NCBI GenBank assembly: GCA_039519185.1
Contig: CM076846.1
Span: 109,340,442 to 109,404,441, forward strand
DNA length: 64,000 bases
Reading direction: 5' to 3'
Source of the DNA: Astragalus membranaceus
Lineage: Eukaryota > Streptophyta > Magnoliopsida > Fabales > Fabaceae
The translations under genes were made by a program, and so were the position numbers. This document shows positions 33,700 through 45,052 of this stretch, in pieces (position 1 is the first letter of the stretch; every line of letters starts with the position of its first letter). The notes under the pieces were generated by a model that made no database searches, had not been told where the DNA came from, and saw only the letters and a list, made by a program, of their open reading frames with translations.

Positions 33700-34131
33700 A
33701 TATGTTATTCTGATTCTGTTTCATCTGAAGACAGTTCATCACTGAAATATTCATATACACTATTTTCGCTATCACTTAGTTTATCTTCTAAAGGTTCTAA
33801 TTCATATATTCTATTTACCTTTTTTATTAAATTTTTTTCTTTCCTTTTGGACATTCATTTGCGTAATGTCCTTCTACATTACATATCCAATAAACATATT
33901 TCTTTTTCCTGTTGGGAAACATTTTTTTTGGTATATGTCTCTTTTTTCTAAAAACTTTTTTCTAGTACTTTTATAAGTCTTTTTATTTGGATAGGTTTTT
34001 CTTCATTGAGGTTTTCGGTTTCTTTTATAATATTTTCTAGGTCTTTGCCTATTACAATCATATTTTTCAGGTTGATCTAATTCTGGTATATCACAACAAA
34101 TTGCATTTCTTCCACTCTTTAATTGTCTAAT
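33700..34131 (-). pseudogene. Caulimovirid capsid C-terminal part with zinc knuckle
   Basis: On the minus strand there is a basic Lys/Arg-rich segment, then a CCHC zinc knuckle (CNVEGHYANEC at about 33840-33890), then an acidic Ser/Glu-rich tail (33700-33800). This order is that of the coat protein end in Caulimoviridae. It is broken by stops and cut at 34131 by the LTR of element E. Confidence 0.8.
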
Positions 34132-37100
34132 TGTAACACCCCGATAAATTCTAACATGTAGAATCACCGAAATGCACTAAATGGCATACATCAGAGTAAC
34201 TTCCTGTTATTGAAATATTGAACACAACTAAAACTTCGATAATACATATCATATGGTTCTCTGAACCTCATTAAATTCCTGAAAATGCTTAAGTTTCAAA
34301 ACTTAAGACTTGTACATAACCCTAGTGTTCAATACTCAAAACATAAAGTAGCGAAAATGATTTTACAACTTAAACAATGGAAGTCATACAATCGGTGACA
34401 TAACTAAATAAAATACAAAGGGCTAAACAGGAAATCCAATTTCCAATAGTTCCATGAGTCACACTGCCTAATCGTGCTTTGTCGCCTTTGCTTTCCCCTG
34501 TTTCTCTGTAAAAACCACAAATATGAAGGGTGAGATAAACATTATCTCAGTGAGTCCTATCGAGACCCCTTACTAACTCTAGCGGTTCATTATGCTTTAC
34601 TTTGAACTCGTGGCCCTAAAAGCAACCACGTGGAAATATATTAAGTTCCTGTAACCTTTTATGCTCATGACCCTCCTAAGCGACACATGAAGCATACAAT
34701 ATTTTGTTCCATGATTTTAGCATAACACCTCAGCCTACCTATTTTATAGGCACTTCATTGACTTTGGTGAACCCATCCCGCTATTTCTAGCAGGTGAAAC
34801 CTCTTGAGTCTAGGTTTTGGGGATCATGACTTCCCCTCCCCTAGTTTGCTAATCCTCTAAGGGTCGTCACCCTTATCCTCTTGTATTTATTACATATTAT
34901 ATATACATGTACCCGCAATGGGCCGTCTATGATTTCAGTCATGTACCGTCTACCCTTCCACGAGGGAAGGCATTTTGCGGTGAATTAACATTTCTTACCT
35001 TGACCTTTATGAATTAAGGGTGTACACTCGCGTCTTACTAAAGTGCGGTTTTCCTTAACATTTATAACTTGTGAGATTTTCCTTAACTCCTTTCATTTCA
35101 TGACATAAGTGTGTTTCCATCCTTGGGAAACATTGGGGAATCAATCGGAAAGGAATCGAAATCGTTTGGAACAGATTAAAAAAGATTTTGAGTTAGGGGT
35201 AACAGAAGGATCCGCACGGTCCGTGTTCCAGAGGCGCACGACCCGTGCGTATCACTTAAATTTCAGTTTTGAAAAACTTACAGGACGCACGGTCCGTGCC
35301 ACAAGGGCGCACGACCCGTGCGTGTCTTAAATTTTAAAAAGGCTGATTTGCGTAGGTCACGCACGGTTCGTGCCCAGGGGCGCACGATCCGTGCTGTGTA
35401 AAAATTTCATTTCCTGGGCTGCTGCGAACAAGGCGTACGATCCGTGCCCTTGTGAGGCACGGTCCGTGCGTCCTTGCCAGTAGCCAATTTTTCCGGTTTT
35501 GTGACATTTTTCCAAGTCCGTTTCGATTCCAATTTCGTTCCGATCGATATCCTAACATAACAATTATTATTCCAGACCAGCGAAAGCGATTAAACAATCA
35601 AACAACACATATCATAAATCAACAATCCAATCAATTCGAGCAAATATGCGATTTACGGTTTTTCGATATAACGTTTTCGTCAAGTTTTCACAAAGCGGAT
35701 TTTAGGAGTAACGATCCAGAAAGTAAATTGACTCGACAACAAAAGATCCCTAAGCGAGTATAGAACTCACCGATTTGACGACCTCGCGAGAAATCACGTC
35801 CTCACACGAAACGACCGAACCGTAACCTCTCGAACGATCCCCGTAATCACGTACTCGCACCGAACTCGTTCGATACTCGAAACTGAACTTCGGAACCGAA
35901 ACCAAACACAAATCCCAGCTACTGAACTTCCTCCTTGACTACGGAATTGGCGTCTCTCGAACTTTGGCGATTCGATCCGAAATTTGAGGAACCAACATTT
36001 ACATTTCCACATCTGTTTTCCAGCATCAGTGAGCAATTTTGTAACACGTGTATCTTGGTAAAATCGTGGCCAAAACCCTTCAAACCAGTGCCCATTGTGT
36101 AGATAATTTTATCTAGTTTCATATGGTTCCGGTTTCAAACGCATGCACCCAGTACTCAGATTGCTATCACGAAAACAAGGGGCTGGGTTAAAACTGACTC
36201 TAATACAAAAACTGAAACTTGCAATTCCTTTTTCTTCCACCATACTCAATGAAATCGGTTCATTCTTGTGCCTATTTCGAAGCATTTCTTGTCTAGTTTC
36301 TAAATCATCAAGAATCACGTTCATCTGAGACGTGTACAGAGAGATATCGGTTAAACACTGAACATGGTTCAAACGGGTTTTCTACTGGATTTGTTTCCCT
36401 ATTGGTGAACTTGAGTATCTTCAACCCCAACTTCGAATCCCAGCACCTCTAGCTACTGAACCTTCTCCAAATGTGTTTCTAATTCAAAATGTGGCTCCTC
36501 ATCTTGCACCGCAACACTCCAACTGAAATGTGAGGCTTCAAACCCCTCCTAAAGTTCTATTGGAACCACATGCAAGCTAGGAATCCATTTTCTTCTCACT
36601 TGGAACTTGAGGTGCGAAAATGGCGAAAGGAGGATGGATGATTCTTTGGTGGTGAAATCAGTATCAGTTTGGAGAGGAGGGGATAAGGATCACAATGGTC
36701 TAAATAGAATAGACATGCATGAAGGATTGGTGGAGGTCTCCTCCCTTCATCCCCTTCCCTTTCCCATGGTTTTCTCTCCCTCTCAACCCTCTCCATTTTC
36801 TGTTTTCAGCTTGCCCTTTTCAGAATGTGTTGAGTGTGTTGTGTTATGTTGAGTGTTAGTGAAGTGACTCAGCTGAAGGAGAAAATAAAATACTATGGAA
36901 ATGACCCATCTACCCCTAGCTTACCAATTATCTCTTAAACTCTACTTAATTCAATTCTAATTCCATAACTAATCAATAATTTATACAATAATCACATATT
37001 GCATAAAGTTGTGTTTTGGTGAAAGATGGTTTAGCTGAAACTCATTATGGGTGGAAAAGACGAAAATACCCCTGTGCTCCTATTTGCTTAAACTCCCAAT

Positions 37101-37199
37101 TAACTCACCATATCATAATTAATCAATTATGCTAATTAATTATCTTGAGACCTCTTGCTAATTTCAATAAATGAAATTAGCTAAATTGGGGATGTTACA
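34132..37199 (-). repeat. 3' LTR of element E (about 3.07 kb)
   Basis: On the minus strand it begins TGTAACATCCCCAATT after the polypurine tract (37217-37200) and ends TCGGGGTGTTACA at 34132. It contains a set of four palindromic couplets (35213-35473), a CTAGG...CCTAG inverted repeat around AAGTCATGA (34811-34845), and a poly-pyrimidine stretch at 36740-36830. Several short open frames lie in it but none has a domain. The long LTR and the pol next to it indicate a Tekay-type chromovirus. Confidence 0.88.
35213..35473. repeat. Four palindromic couplets GCACGGTCCGTGC / GCACGACCCGTGC in LTR E
   Basis: Couplets lie at about 35213-35252, 35284-35325, 35359-35397 and 35430-35473, a period near 73 bp. 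Each pairs a CACGG(T)CCGTG palindrome with a CACGA(C/T)CCGTG variant about 8 bases away; the order is reversed in the fourth. Confidence 0.9.
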
Positions 37200-37247
37200 A
37201 TCACCCCAACTTTTAAAATTTTGTCCTCAAAATTGACAAAACGTGCC

Positions 37248-39527
37248 TCAATCGAAAAGATGGGGATATTTCACCCGCACGTTCTCCTCTACTTCCCATG
37301 TTGCTTCGTCGGGTGATGCACCGCCCCAAAGCACCTTGACAATAGGAATTGATCTCGTCCGGAGCGTTTTCTCGCCACATTCGATGATTCTGACTGGAGT
37401 AGGCTGATAAGATAAATCTGGTTGGATGTCGATCGCTTCATAACTTAAGGGTTGATTCGGGTCATGAATATACTTCCTTAACTGCGATACATGAAACACA
37501 TCATGTAATCTGGACAATTCTGGAGGCAAGGCAATGCGGTACGCTACCGGCCCAACTCGCTCGATAATCGGGAAGGGTCCGACATACCGAGGACTGAGCT
37601 TCTTCGCTCGCAATGCAATACCGGTACCAATAGTCGGAGAAAGCCTCAAAAAGACATGGGCTCCTTCTTCGAATTCTAACGGTCTTCTTCTCTTATCGGC
37701 ATAACTCTTTTGTCGACTCTGAGCGGCCTTCATCCTTTCCCTTATCTGACGGATCTTCTCCGTAGTCTCACGGACCAAATCCGGTCCCAACAATCTCTGT
37801 TCACCTACATCCCACCAACACAATGGTGTTCTACACTTTTTTCCATACAATGCTTCATATGGAGCCATTCCGATACTAGGATGGTAACTGTTGTTGTATG
37901 AAAATTCCACCAATGGAAGATGATTCTCCCATCTGCCTCCACTATCGAGTACACAAGCCCTCAACATATCCTCCAATGTCTGGATTGTTCTCTCAGTCTG
38001 TCCATCTGTCTGTGGATGGTAAGCGGTGCTAACACACACCGTTGTTCCCAACGCCATATTCAATGCTCTCCAGAATCGTGATGTGAACTTGGGATCCTGA
38101 TCACAAATGATACTTGTAGGGATTCCATGCAACTTCACAATATTCTTGAGATACTCATCTGCTAACCTAGCAACCTTGTGATTCGAACGTACCGGAATAA
38201 AATGGGCGGACTTGGTCAGGCGATCCCCTACTACCCAAATAGAATCACTTCCGGCTTGGGACCGTGGCAATCCCATGACAAAATCCATAGAAATGCTTTC
38301 CAATTTCCATTCTGGCACATTCAACGGCTGTAACTGGCCGCCTGGCTTCTGGTGCTCTATCTTGACCCTTTGACAAGTCAAGCATCGAGACACAAACTCT
38401 GCAACTTCTACTTTCATACCCGGCCACCAGTACAATTTCTTCAAATCTCGATACATCTTGGTAGACCCAGGATGTATTGAGAACTGACTCTTATGAGCCT
38501 CTTCTAAAACTTGCCTATTCACATTCTCATCATTCGGCACGCAGATTCTACCATCAAAACAAATTACGCCATCACTGTCTTCGGTGTAACTCGGCAGCCC
38601 CTTCTGCGCTTGCAGTTCTAAATCAACCTCTTGGACTGAGCGAATCAGATTTCTCAAAGGACTCGAAATCCGAATGTGACTCAACACCAATCTGTTCCTT
38701 CTTGCCTTAATTCTCAAATTGAGGTCTCTAAATGATTCCAACAAGGACATCTCGTGCATCATCAACTCTGCCGTGTGGATAGACTTTCTGCTCAAAGCAT
38801 CGGCCACAACATTAGCCTTACCAGGATGGTACTTCAATTCAAAATCATAATCTTTCAGGAACTCTACCCATCTCCTCTGTCTGTTGTTCAGCTCCTTTTG
38901 GTCAAACAAATATTTAAGGCTCTTGTGGTCACTAAAGACTTCGAAACGAGACCCATACAGGTAATGTCTCCAAATCTTTAGGGCAAACACAATCGCCGCC
39001 AACTCTAAATCATGAGTTGGGTAATTCTCTTCATGCGGCTTCAACTGTCTGGAGGCATAAGCAACTACTTGTTGATTCTGCATTAGGACACATCCCAAAC
39101 CCTTACCAGAGGCGTCGCAATAGATTTGGAATCCTACGGACGGATCTGGAAGAATTAGGACAGGTGCAGAAGTCAAACGATTCTTCAATTCTGCAAAACA
39201 ATCATCACAGTCTGAGTGCCAAACAAACGGTTGACCCTTGCGAGTTAACCGAGTGAGTGGAAGAACCAGCCTGGGAAAATCCTTGAATGAATCTTCGATA
39301 ATACCCATCTAATCCCAAGAAACTTCTCACCTCAGTAACCGTAGACGGTTGTTCCCAGTCTACCACAGCCTCAATCTTACTGGGATCTACTGCAACACCA
39401 GCCTGAGATATCACATGGCCCAGAAATTTGACTTCGGGCATCCAAAAATCACATTTGGATGGTTTAGCATATAACTTCTTCTCCCGGAGTACGTTCAGAA
39501 CAATTCGGAGATGTTGCACATGCTCTT
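37248..39527 (-). pseudogene. Pol of element E: RT end, RNase H, integrase and chromodomain
   Basis: The 686-residue main frame (37248-39308) holds RNase H (ILPDPSVGFQIYCDASGKGLG, YPTHDLELAAIVFALK, FSDHKSLKYLF). Integrase follows with its HHCC zinc domain (AHKSQFSIHPGSTKMY, CLTCQRVK), and catalytic Asp-Asp-Glu in SMDFVMGLPRS, ICDQDPKFTS and QTDGQTERT. The chromodomain tail is PVRIIECGEKTLR...ATWEV. Upstream, 39527-39277 encodes the RT end (EEHVQHLRIVLNVLREKKLY, FLGLDGYYRRFI) in another frame; an extra C in a C-run near 39273-39276 causes the shift. RT palm, protease and gag are lost where element F begins at about 39528. The integrase itself looks complete. Confidence 0.93.
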
Positions 39528-42257
39528 CAGCAACAGAAACCACGACTGTCCCAAAGCCATCTGAGGCTAAATCTACCAGGCCTGCATCCAAGAAGCAAGG
39601 CAAGAGTACTCCAGTTCGTGCCAGCCCCAGAACTAAACCAGGAACTCCTGCACCCTAATCTCATATGTTCCAACTTTAATATTGTTTTAGTGTGCTTTTA
39701 ATTTCTGTTCTGCTTTAGTATGTGCTGTTCAAATAAAACTGTTTCTGTCTGTATTGTGGTTCATTTTATGTGTAGTCTGTTCCTATTGTGCTCTATTTGC
39801 TGTCCTGTAGCTTTCTCCCTTTTTAGTTTAAGTGCAGCGAGGTCACTGCCCAGTCCTAAGTGGGGGGGGGGGGGGAGCTACACTTTTGGCCTACTCTGTT
39901 AATGCAAGCAAATAAAAGTGAATGAGTTTTAAAATTTTAGAGGTAGAGTTGAGCAAAAACTTAGTTATGATATGGTGAGAAATGAGTGATTACACCCCTG
40001 TTTAGTGAGTGAACTAGTTTACTTCTGCTCCTACACTTAAACCTGAGCTTAGGTAGGAACTTAGTAAATTAAAGATAATCTGAAACTAGGCTAGAGTTGG
40101 TAGACCTAGGGAACTGCTAAATTTCTACTAAAAACTAAGGACAGCATAAGAAACTAAGTTTGGGGGTTCTCTGAGATATATTAAGGCAAAGCATGAAGGA
40201 ATGCAAAGCTGCAGCAACCCCTGCTGCAGCAATGCTGAGTTGTGTGCACATAGTTTAGGATGTCTGAATTAATTCTGAATGAAGGTGCAAAGCACCAGTG
40301 TCTGTAAATAATTGTGTAATATGCTGCAATTGCCTAATATAAAAAATGGAAATAAAGGCATTGCAGTACAAAATCAAGTCAAAAGTTTGAGCAAAGTACA
40401 ATTCTGAGTCTGTAATGCTGCAGCAACTGATGCTGCAGCAATGTTAATATTAGGATTGAATAAGTGCACTGCCTTAAAAGTTCTGGATTGCTGCATCAAA
40501 GCCCTTAATCAAGCTCAACCCCCCTTTCTGAGTATAAATTATTAGTCTGTCCTTCTTTTTGAAATTTTTTTTTTTAGCTTTCCCAAAAGAAAACTTCTCT
40601 ATGTCTTAGCTAAGTGAAATCTTGAACTTTGCTATGGTCTGAACTAAGTTAAGTGTCACACACACACACACTTTTGAGCAGGAATAAGCTAGGGAACTCA
40701 TTATTCAGAAGGGTTGCAATTGAGTGATAGTCTGAAAGTTGATGCTCAGCTTGATTCTTCTTTGTGCTTCATATTTGAATTAATTCATTGGCTGTGATTG
40801 CTTATTAACAGTTGTGCTTCCCTGTGTCAAGTGTCATTGCTTGAGGACAAGCAACGATTCAAGTTTGGGGGGTGTGATAACCATCCTTTATGATGGTTAT
40901 TACTTGCCTTTTTAGCTTGAATTTTAGTAAGTTAATAAATTTGTTGTGTTAATTAGTGTGTAAATAAGTGTTTTGGCTAGAAATATTGGTGCAGGAATGA
41001 TTTGGTTTAATTTGGGCATTTTGATGCCCTTAGCGCATTTAATTGTCTTTAGTGTCAGTGCTGCAGCAATAGGTGCGAGCGCAACAGGGGATTTGCGAAA
41101 GATGAGAGAGAAAGCTCAAGGAGAATGCGGAAAACACGGAAGTTAAGGCAAGGACAGGTGTCAGAGCTGTATGGCACGGAAAGATATTTCCTATTGAGGA
41201 ATTCCCATGATTGCCCTCGATCCTAGGACGCATTTCCTTAAAGGGCCCTCATTCTAGGGTTGCGTGCAAGGGGACACTATATAAGGACATTCCTCCTTCT
41301 TCATTTGCATGCTCTGCCGTCACGAGGAAGTATAGAGATATATAGCTCCTCATAGCGTGCTTAGCTCACCATTGTTACCCACAAGCTTTATTGCTGAGAC
41401 CATTGCGACAACATCACTTGGAATTACATTTCTCTTGGTGAATTTTACTAGAAGAGCTGGATCAGATCTCCATTGTTACTACTGGAGCTCCTTCACTGTT
41501 TCATCTCAATAGTATCATTTCTTCCTTTGGAATTTGTAATATGACTTCTACTCTTTTGTTTAAGTTGTTTTCCATGTTTTGCAAGCTCAATATGAGCTAA
41601 CTTCTCATAGTTGAGATGCTGGATCTGAAGTAACTAGATTTCTTATGCTATTTATGAAGTATATTTAATGTTGTGCATTTTACCTTGTGCGTAATAATAT
41701 TTCCATTTTAGAGTAGGATTGGCCGTCTATTCTAAATAGCATTTATAAATTCAGAGATGGTTTGTAAATTAACCTCACAAGGTAATATGGGTAGTGGGCA
41801 TTAACGAGAGATCTTGATGCTCCTTGCTTAACCCTAGAGATAGGAAGGTAAAACCCATGAGGTGATTTCTGCCGGTGCTCAAGCAGCCTAGGAGGTACTT
41901 CTTTAGGGTTTAGAGATAAACTCTTGCAAGGAAAACCTAGTGTAAAGTATTCGAGAGAATAATGTCTTATTGCTGTAGCACCTAATTCTGTAGCATTGAA
42001 TATACCCTTAATAGCATATTAATGAAGTTACTGAAGTGAATGCATTTCAGCTGGTTCTCATCACTGAATCTAAATTACCATTTCCATTTATTTTTACTGT
42101 TTATGTTACCCAAAATTTGTGTGTCATTTACTTTATTCACTAATTTGTTAGCAAAGTTAAACTCTTGTATTTAACTAAATTCCTCGTGGGAACGATCTCA
42201 TTTACCCTTTATTACTTGTTAAGACAGTGTATACTTGCACTAAGTTTTCACACAACA
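39528..42257 (+). mobile_element. Element F: 3' end and LTR of an Athila-like element
   Basis: The left end is truncated at the junction with E. A C-terminal protein remnant (KPSEAKSTRPASKKQGKS..., stop at 39656-39658) is followed by about 1.2 kb of non-coding tail. The element word GCTGCAGCAA recurs there (40210-40440). The hairpin TTGCTTGAGGACAAGCAA (40837-40854) and polypurine tract AAGTTTGGGG precede the LTR. A G-run lies at 39862-39875. The hairpin, tract and TGTGATAAC start match element C, so both are of the Athila type. Confidence 0.8.
40873..42257 (+). repeat. 3' LTR of element F
   Basis: It starts TGTGATAACCATCC and ends CACACAACA, about 1.39 kb, with a TATA box (TATATAAG, 41278-41285) and one GTGCTGCAGCAATAGG copy near 41058. 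It abuts LINE sequence at 42258. The 5' partner is absent. Confidence 0.78.
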
Positions 42258-43527
42258 GGGCACTAGGGGTGCACCAATCCCATATACATTAATGAAAGGG
42301 GGAGGGCCTCCTCAAAACCTCCCTGAGCCAAAACCCAGTGGGAAAAAGACTCAGGCAGGGAAAAAGAGTACCTCAAAACAGAATAAGGTTGCTAACAATG
42401 TGAATGTCAACCCACCGTTTCTCCCCCTTCTAAGCATTGAAGTGGATTAGACCACCACATTGAAATTGAAATAGAGGAGCATAACTTCAATCTATAAACA
42501 CACCAACTCAAAGTTAAGCATTTGATGCGGTTCACCACGGATTCAGCATTTGGTTCCTCGTTGTTGAAAATAGCACCATTCCTAGCAAGCCACGCACTCC
42601 AACATGTTGTTAACCAGAACATGTGTTTCGTACGCTTCGACTTCTTCCCTTTGCATAAGCGACCACAACTAAGGAAGAAGTCAACAATATCTAGGGACAT
42701 GTCGAAATCAACTCCGAGCCAATTGCCAACAAGCTGCCATACGGAACGAGCAAAGCTGCAGTTGAGGAACAAGTGGCTGACGGTCTCGCGAAAGTTACTG
42801 TACAGCGAGCAGCTAGCCTCCTGTTCAGAATGGAGGACATTTCTGTGAGATAATTGGTCACGGACAGGCAGAGAATCAAGCAAAAGACGCCATCCAAAGA
42901 CCGCAACCTTCGAGGGAACAAGCGATGTCGACAACGCCCCCGACAGACGCTGGTGAACCGAAGCAGTTGAAAGAATGTTGCTGCGGACCAGTAGCTGATA
43001 TGTTGAATTCACCGCGAAACTCTTAGTCTGATCCTGCGGCCAAATCCATGCGTCTTCCTTCCCTCTCGTTGGGGTTACCGATTGCAAAATACTGTCCAAT
43101 ATCTCACATTCTGATGCGCGGACAAAATCCGTAAAAACCTGCCATAGTTTGTTCCAACTCCAAGTATCTCCATGCCAAGACCCGAAATCTACCACTGTAA
43201 CAAGTTTCTGCCCACCTCCATCAAACAATAAGGGAAAGACTTTGAGCAAAGGCTCGGTACCTAACCATTGTTCCTTCCAAAAATTTATTAAAGCGCCATC
43301 ACCTAACACTCTTTTAATGCACCAAGCGAACCTTCTCGGCTCCTCTAAGTTATCGTCCAAAGTCACCAAGTCTCTCCACCAAATAGAGCCAAAATTCCGG
43401 CGAGAATTGCCTACAACCGAGTCATGAATTAAGCAAGAAGCGAATTCCCCATATGTATGTCTCAACAACCGACTCCAACTCGCATTACTATCCGTCAATT
43501 CCCTCCACTTCCATTTAGATAAAAGAG
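42258..43527 (-). pseudogene. L1-type LINE, ORF2 C-terminal part and 3' end
   Basis: The minus-strand frame (43527 down to 42407) carries the end of a plant LINE ORF2. It includes LLSKWKWREL, SIWWRDL, INFWKEQWLG and a zinc-binding RT domain (zf-RVT) with VPSKVAVFGWRLLLDSLPVRDQL and SHLFLNCSFARSVWQ. The first six residues of that open frame come from element G, which splits the LINE at 43527. The 3' untranslated end GGTGCACCCCTAGTGCC is cut by the F LTR at 42257 before the poly(A). The RT core and endonuclease are absent. Confidence 0.9.
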
Positions 43528-45052
43528 TGTAGCGACCCAAAAATTTGGGTGAGGATTCCTCGAAGGTTCAAAAATGAAGCCGCCACCAAAGTTTAGTTTA
43601 AGGGAAAACATTGGAAAATCCCTTCTGGAATGGATAAGGGTCCTTGAGACCAGATAAGGGTTCGGGAGTCGGTTATGCGTGGCGAAGGTATTAGCACCCC
43701 ACGACATCCTTCCTAAGGAAGGTTACCTGCTAACTAGTTGTAGGAAAGAATATTAATTTTAAAAATGTTTATTTTACCCTTTTGTTGTGAATTGAAAAGA
43801 AGGAAGACTTAATAAAAATTTTAGTTTTTTGTGCTTGACAGGAGTGGGCCCCTGCTCCTACGTATCTCCATGTGCGATGGAGAAATCAAAGCTACGTAGT
43901 TCTTGGGTAGAAAAAGTTTGTTGGTTGGTATTTTTTAATATAGGGGTTTTAGGATTATTGAGCTGTACCGCTCATTCATCCTAGCACGCTGACTAACCTG
44001 TCTGTACAGTCGGCTTAGTCCCCTATTTTGTAAAAATGGGGTTTTTGGAGTTTGGAAAATGGTTTGAAGTGTGTTGGTTTGATTTTATTGGAATAGGGAT
44101 TTTATAGGACTCTTGAGCCGTACGGCTCATTCGTCCTAGAACGCTGACTAACCTGACTGTACAGTCGACTTAATCCCCTATTTGTTTTTTGAAAAAGGGT
44201 TTATTGATTATTATTTTTTTAGGGGTTCTAGGGTTCTTGAGCTGTACAGCTCATTCATCCTAGAGCGCTGACTAACCCGACTGTACAGTCGACTTAATCC
44301 CCTATTTTGAAAATAAGATTTTTATTTTTGGAAGAAAATGATTGTTTTGTTTTTCTGTTTTGAATATGAACGAAGAGTTAACAAAGCAGAAAAAATGAAA
44401 AGTGCAACTAGTGAAAAATAATTATCAATAATGTTTAAAAATAAACTAATTAAAAGAAAATAAAAATAAAAAAGGGAGGGGGGAGAGAGAGAGAGCGAGA
44501 ACTTTGCTGGGAGAGAGAGAGAATGTGTTCAGTGTTCTTGTTGAATCACTGTGGTGTCTTTTTCACTGTGGACAGAGCCTCCTTTTATAGGTGAAGGGTA
44601 AGGTAAAGAGTGGACAAGTTGACTTGCTGGGCAAGCAGACTTGTTAGGCAAGCAGCTTGTTGGGCTGAAGGTTGATGCTATTGACACCCCCTTATATTAT
44701 TTTCGTTTTTTCTATTAGTTTTGATTTTTTGCAACTTTATTTTATATTTTAGTGATTATAAATGAAAGCAAAAATGATTTTTTTTTGTAAAATAGTTAAA
44801 AACTTATTATTTTTTTTAAATATGAAAGGTTATTTTTGACTAAAAGACAAATCTAAAAAGGAACAAGTTGGGCGAAAGCCCGATCGGAAAAATCTAACAT
44901 AGGCCCAATAAAGTGAATTACTACGCACATGCCCAATAAAACGAGATACCATCCGAACAAGCTCAAAAGCTAACTCACGGTAATAGGACCTGCAGTCTGG
45001 TAAAAATAACGACGATTGTAGTAAAAAGAGCGGACAAAATTGGGGTATAACA
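43528..45052 (-). repeat. 3' LTR of element G (about 1.5 kb)
   Basis: It contains three copies of a block with two palindromes (see next entry) and a GA-rich run at 44475-44525. The last 140 bases are repeated at 53056-53199 with a few differences. Confidence 0.82.
43945..44305. repeat. Three copies of a two-palindrome block in LTR G
   Basis: Each block has GAGC-N-GTAC-N-GCTC followed about 30 bases later by CTGTACAG within GACTGTACAGTC. The first palindromes are at 43960-43973, 44115-44128 and 44239-44252. The second are at about 44000-44012, 44155-44166 and 44279-44290. In copies 2 and 3 the variable bases pair (C with G, T with A). Confidence 0.88.

Noticed and set aside
33448..33951. 167-codon open frame on the plus strand
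   Set aside because: It crosses from the foreign patch into the antisense of viral capsid sequence and has no domain.
39862..39875. G-run as a functional polypurine tract
   Set aside because: The real tract of element F lies at about 40861-40872 directly before the LTR; this run is in the middle of the tail.
42522..42848. 108-codon plus-strand frame within the LINE
   Set aside because: Antisense of the supported LINE ORF2 end.
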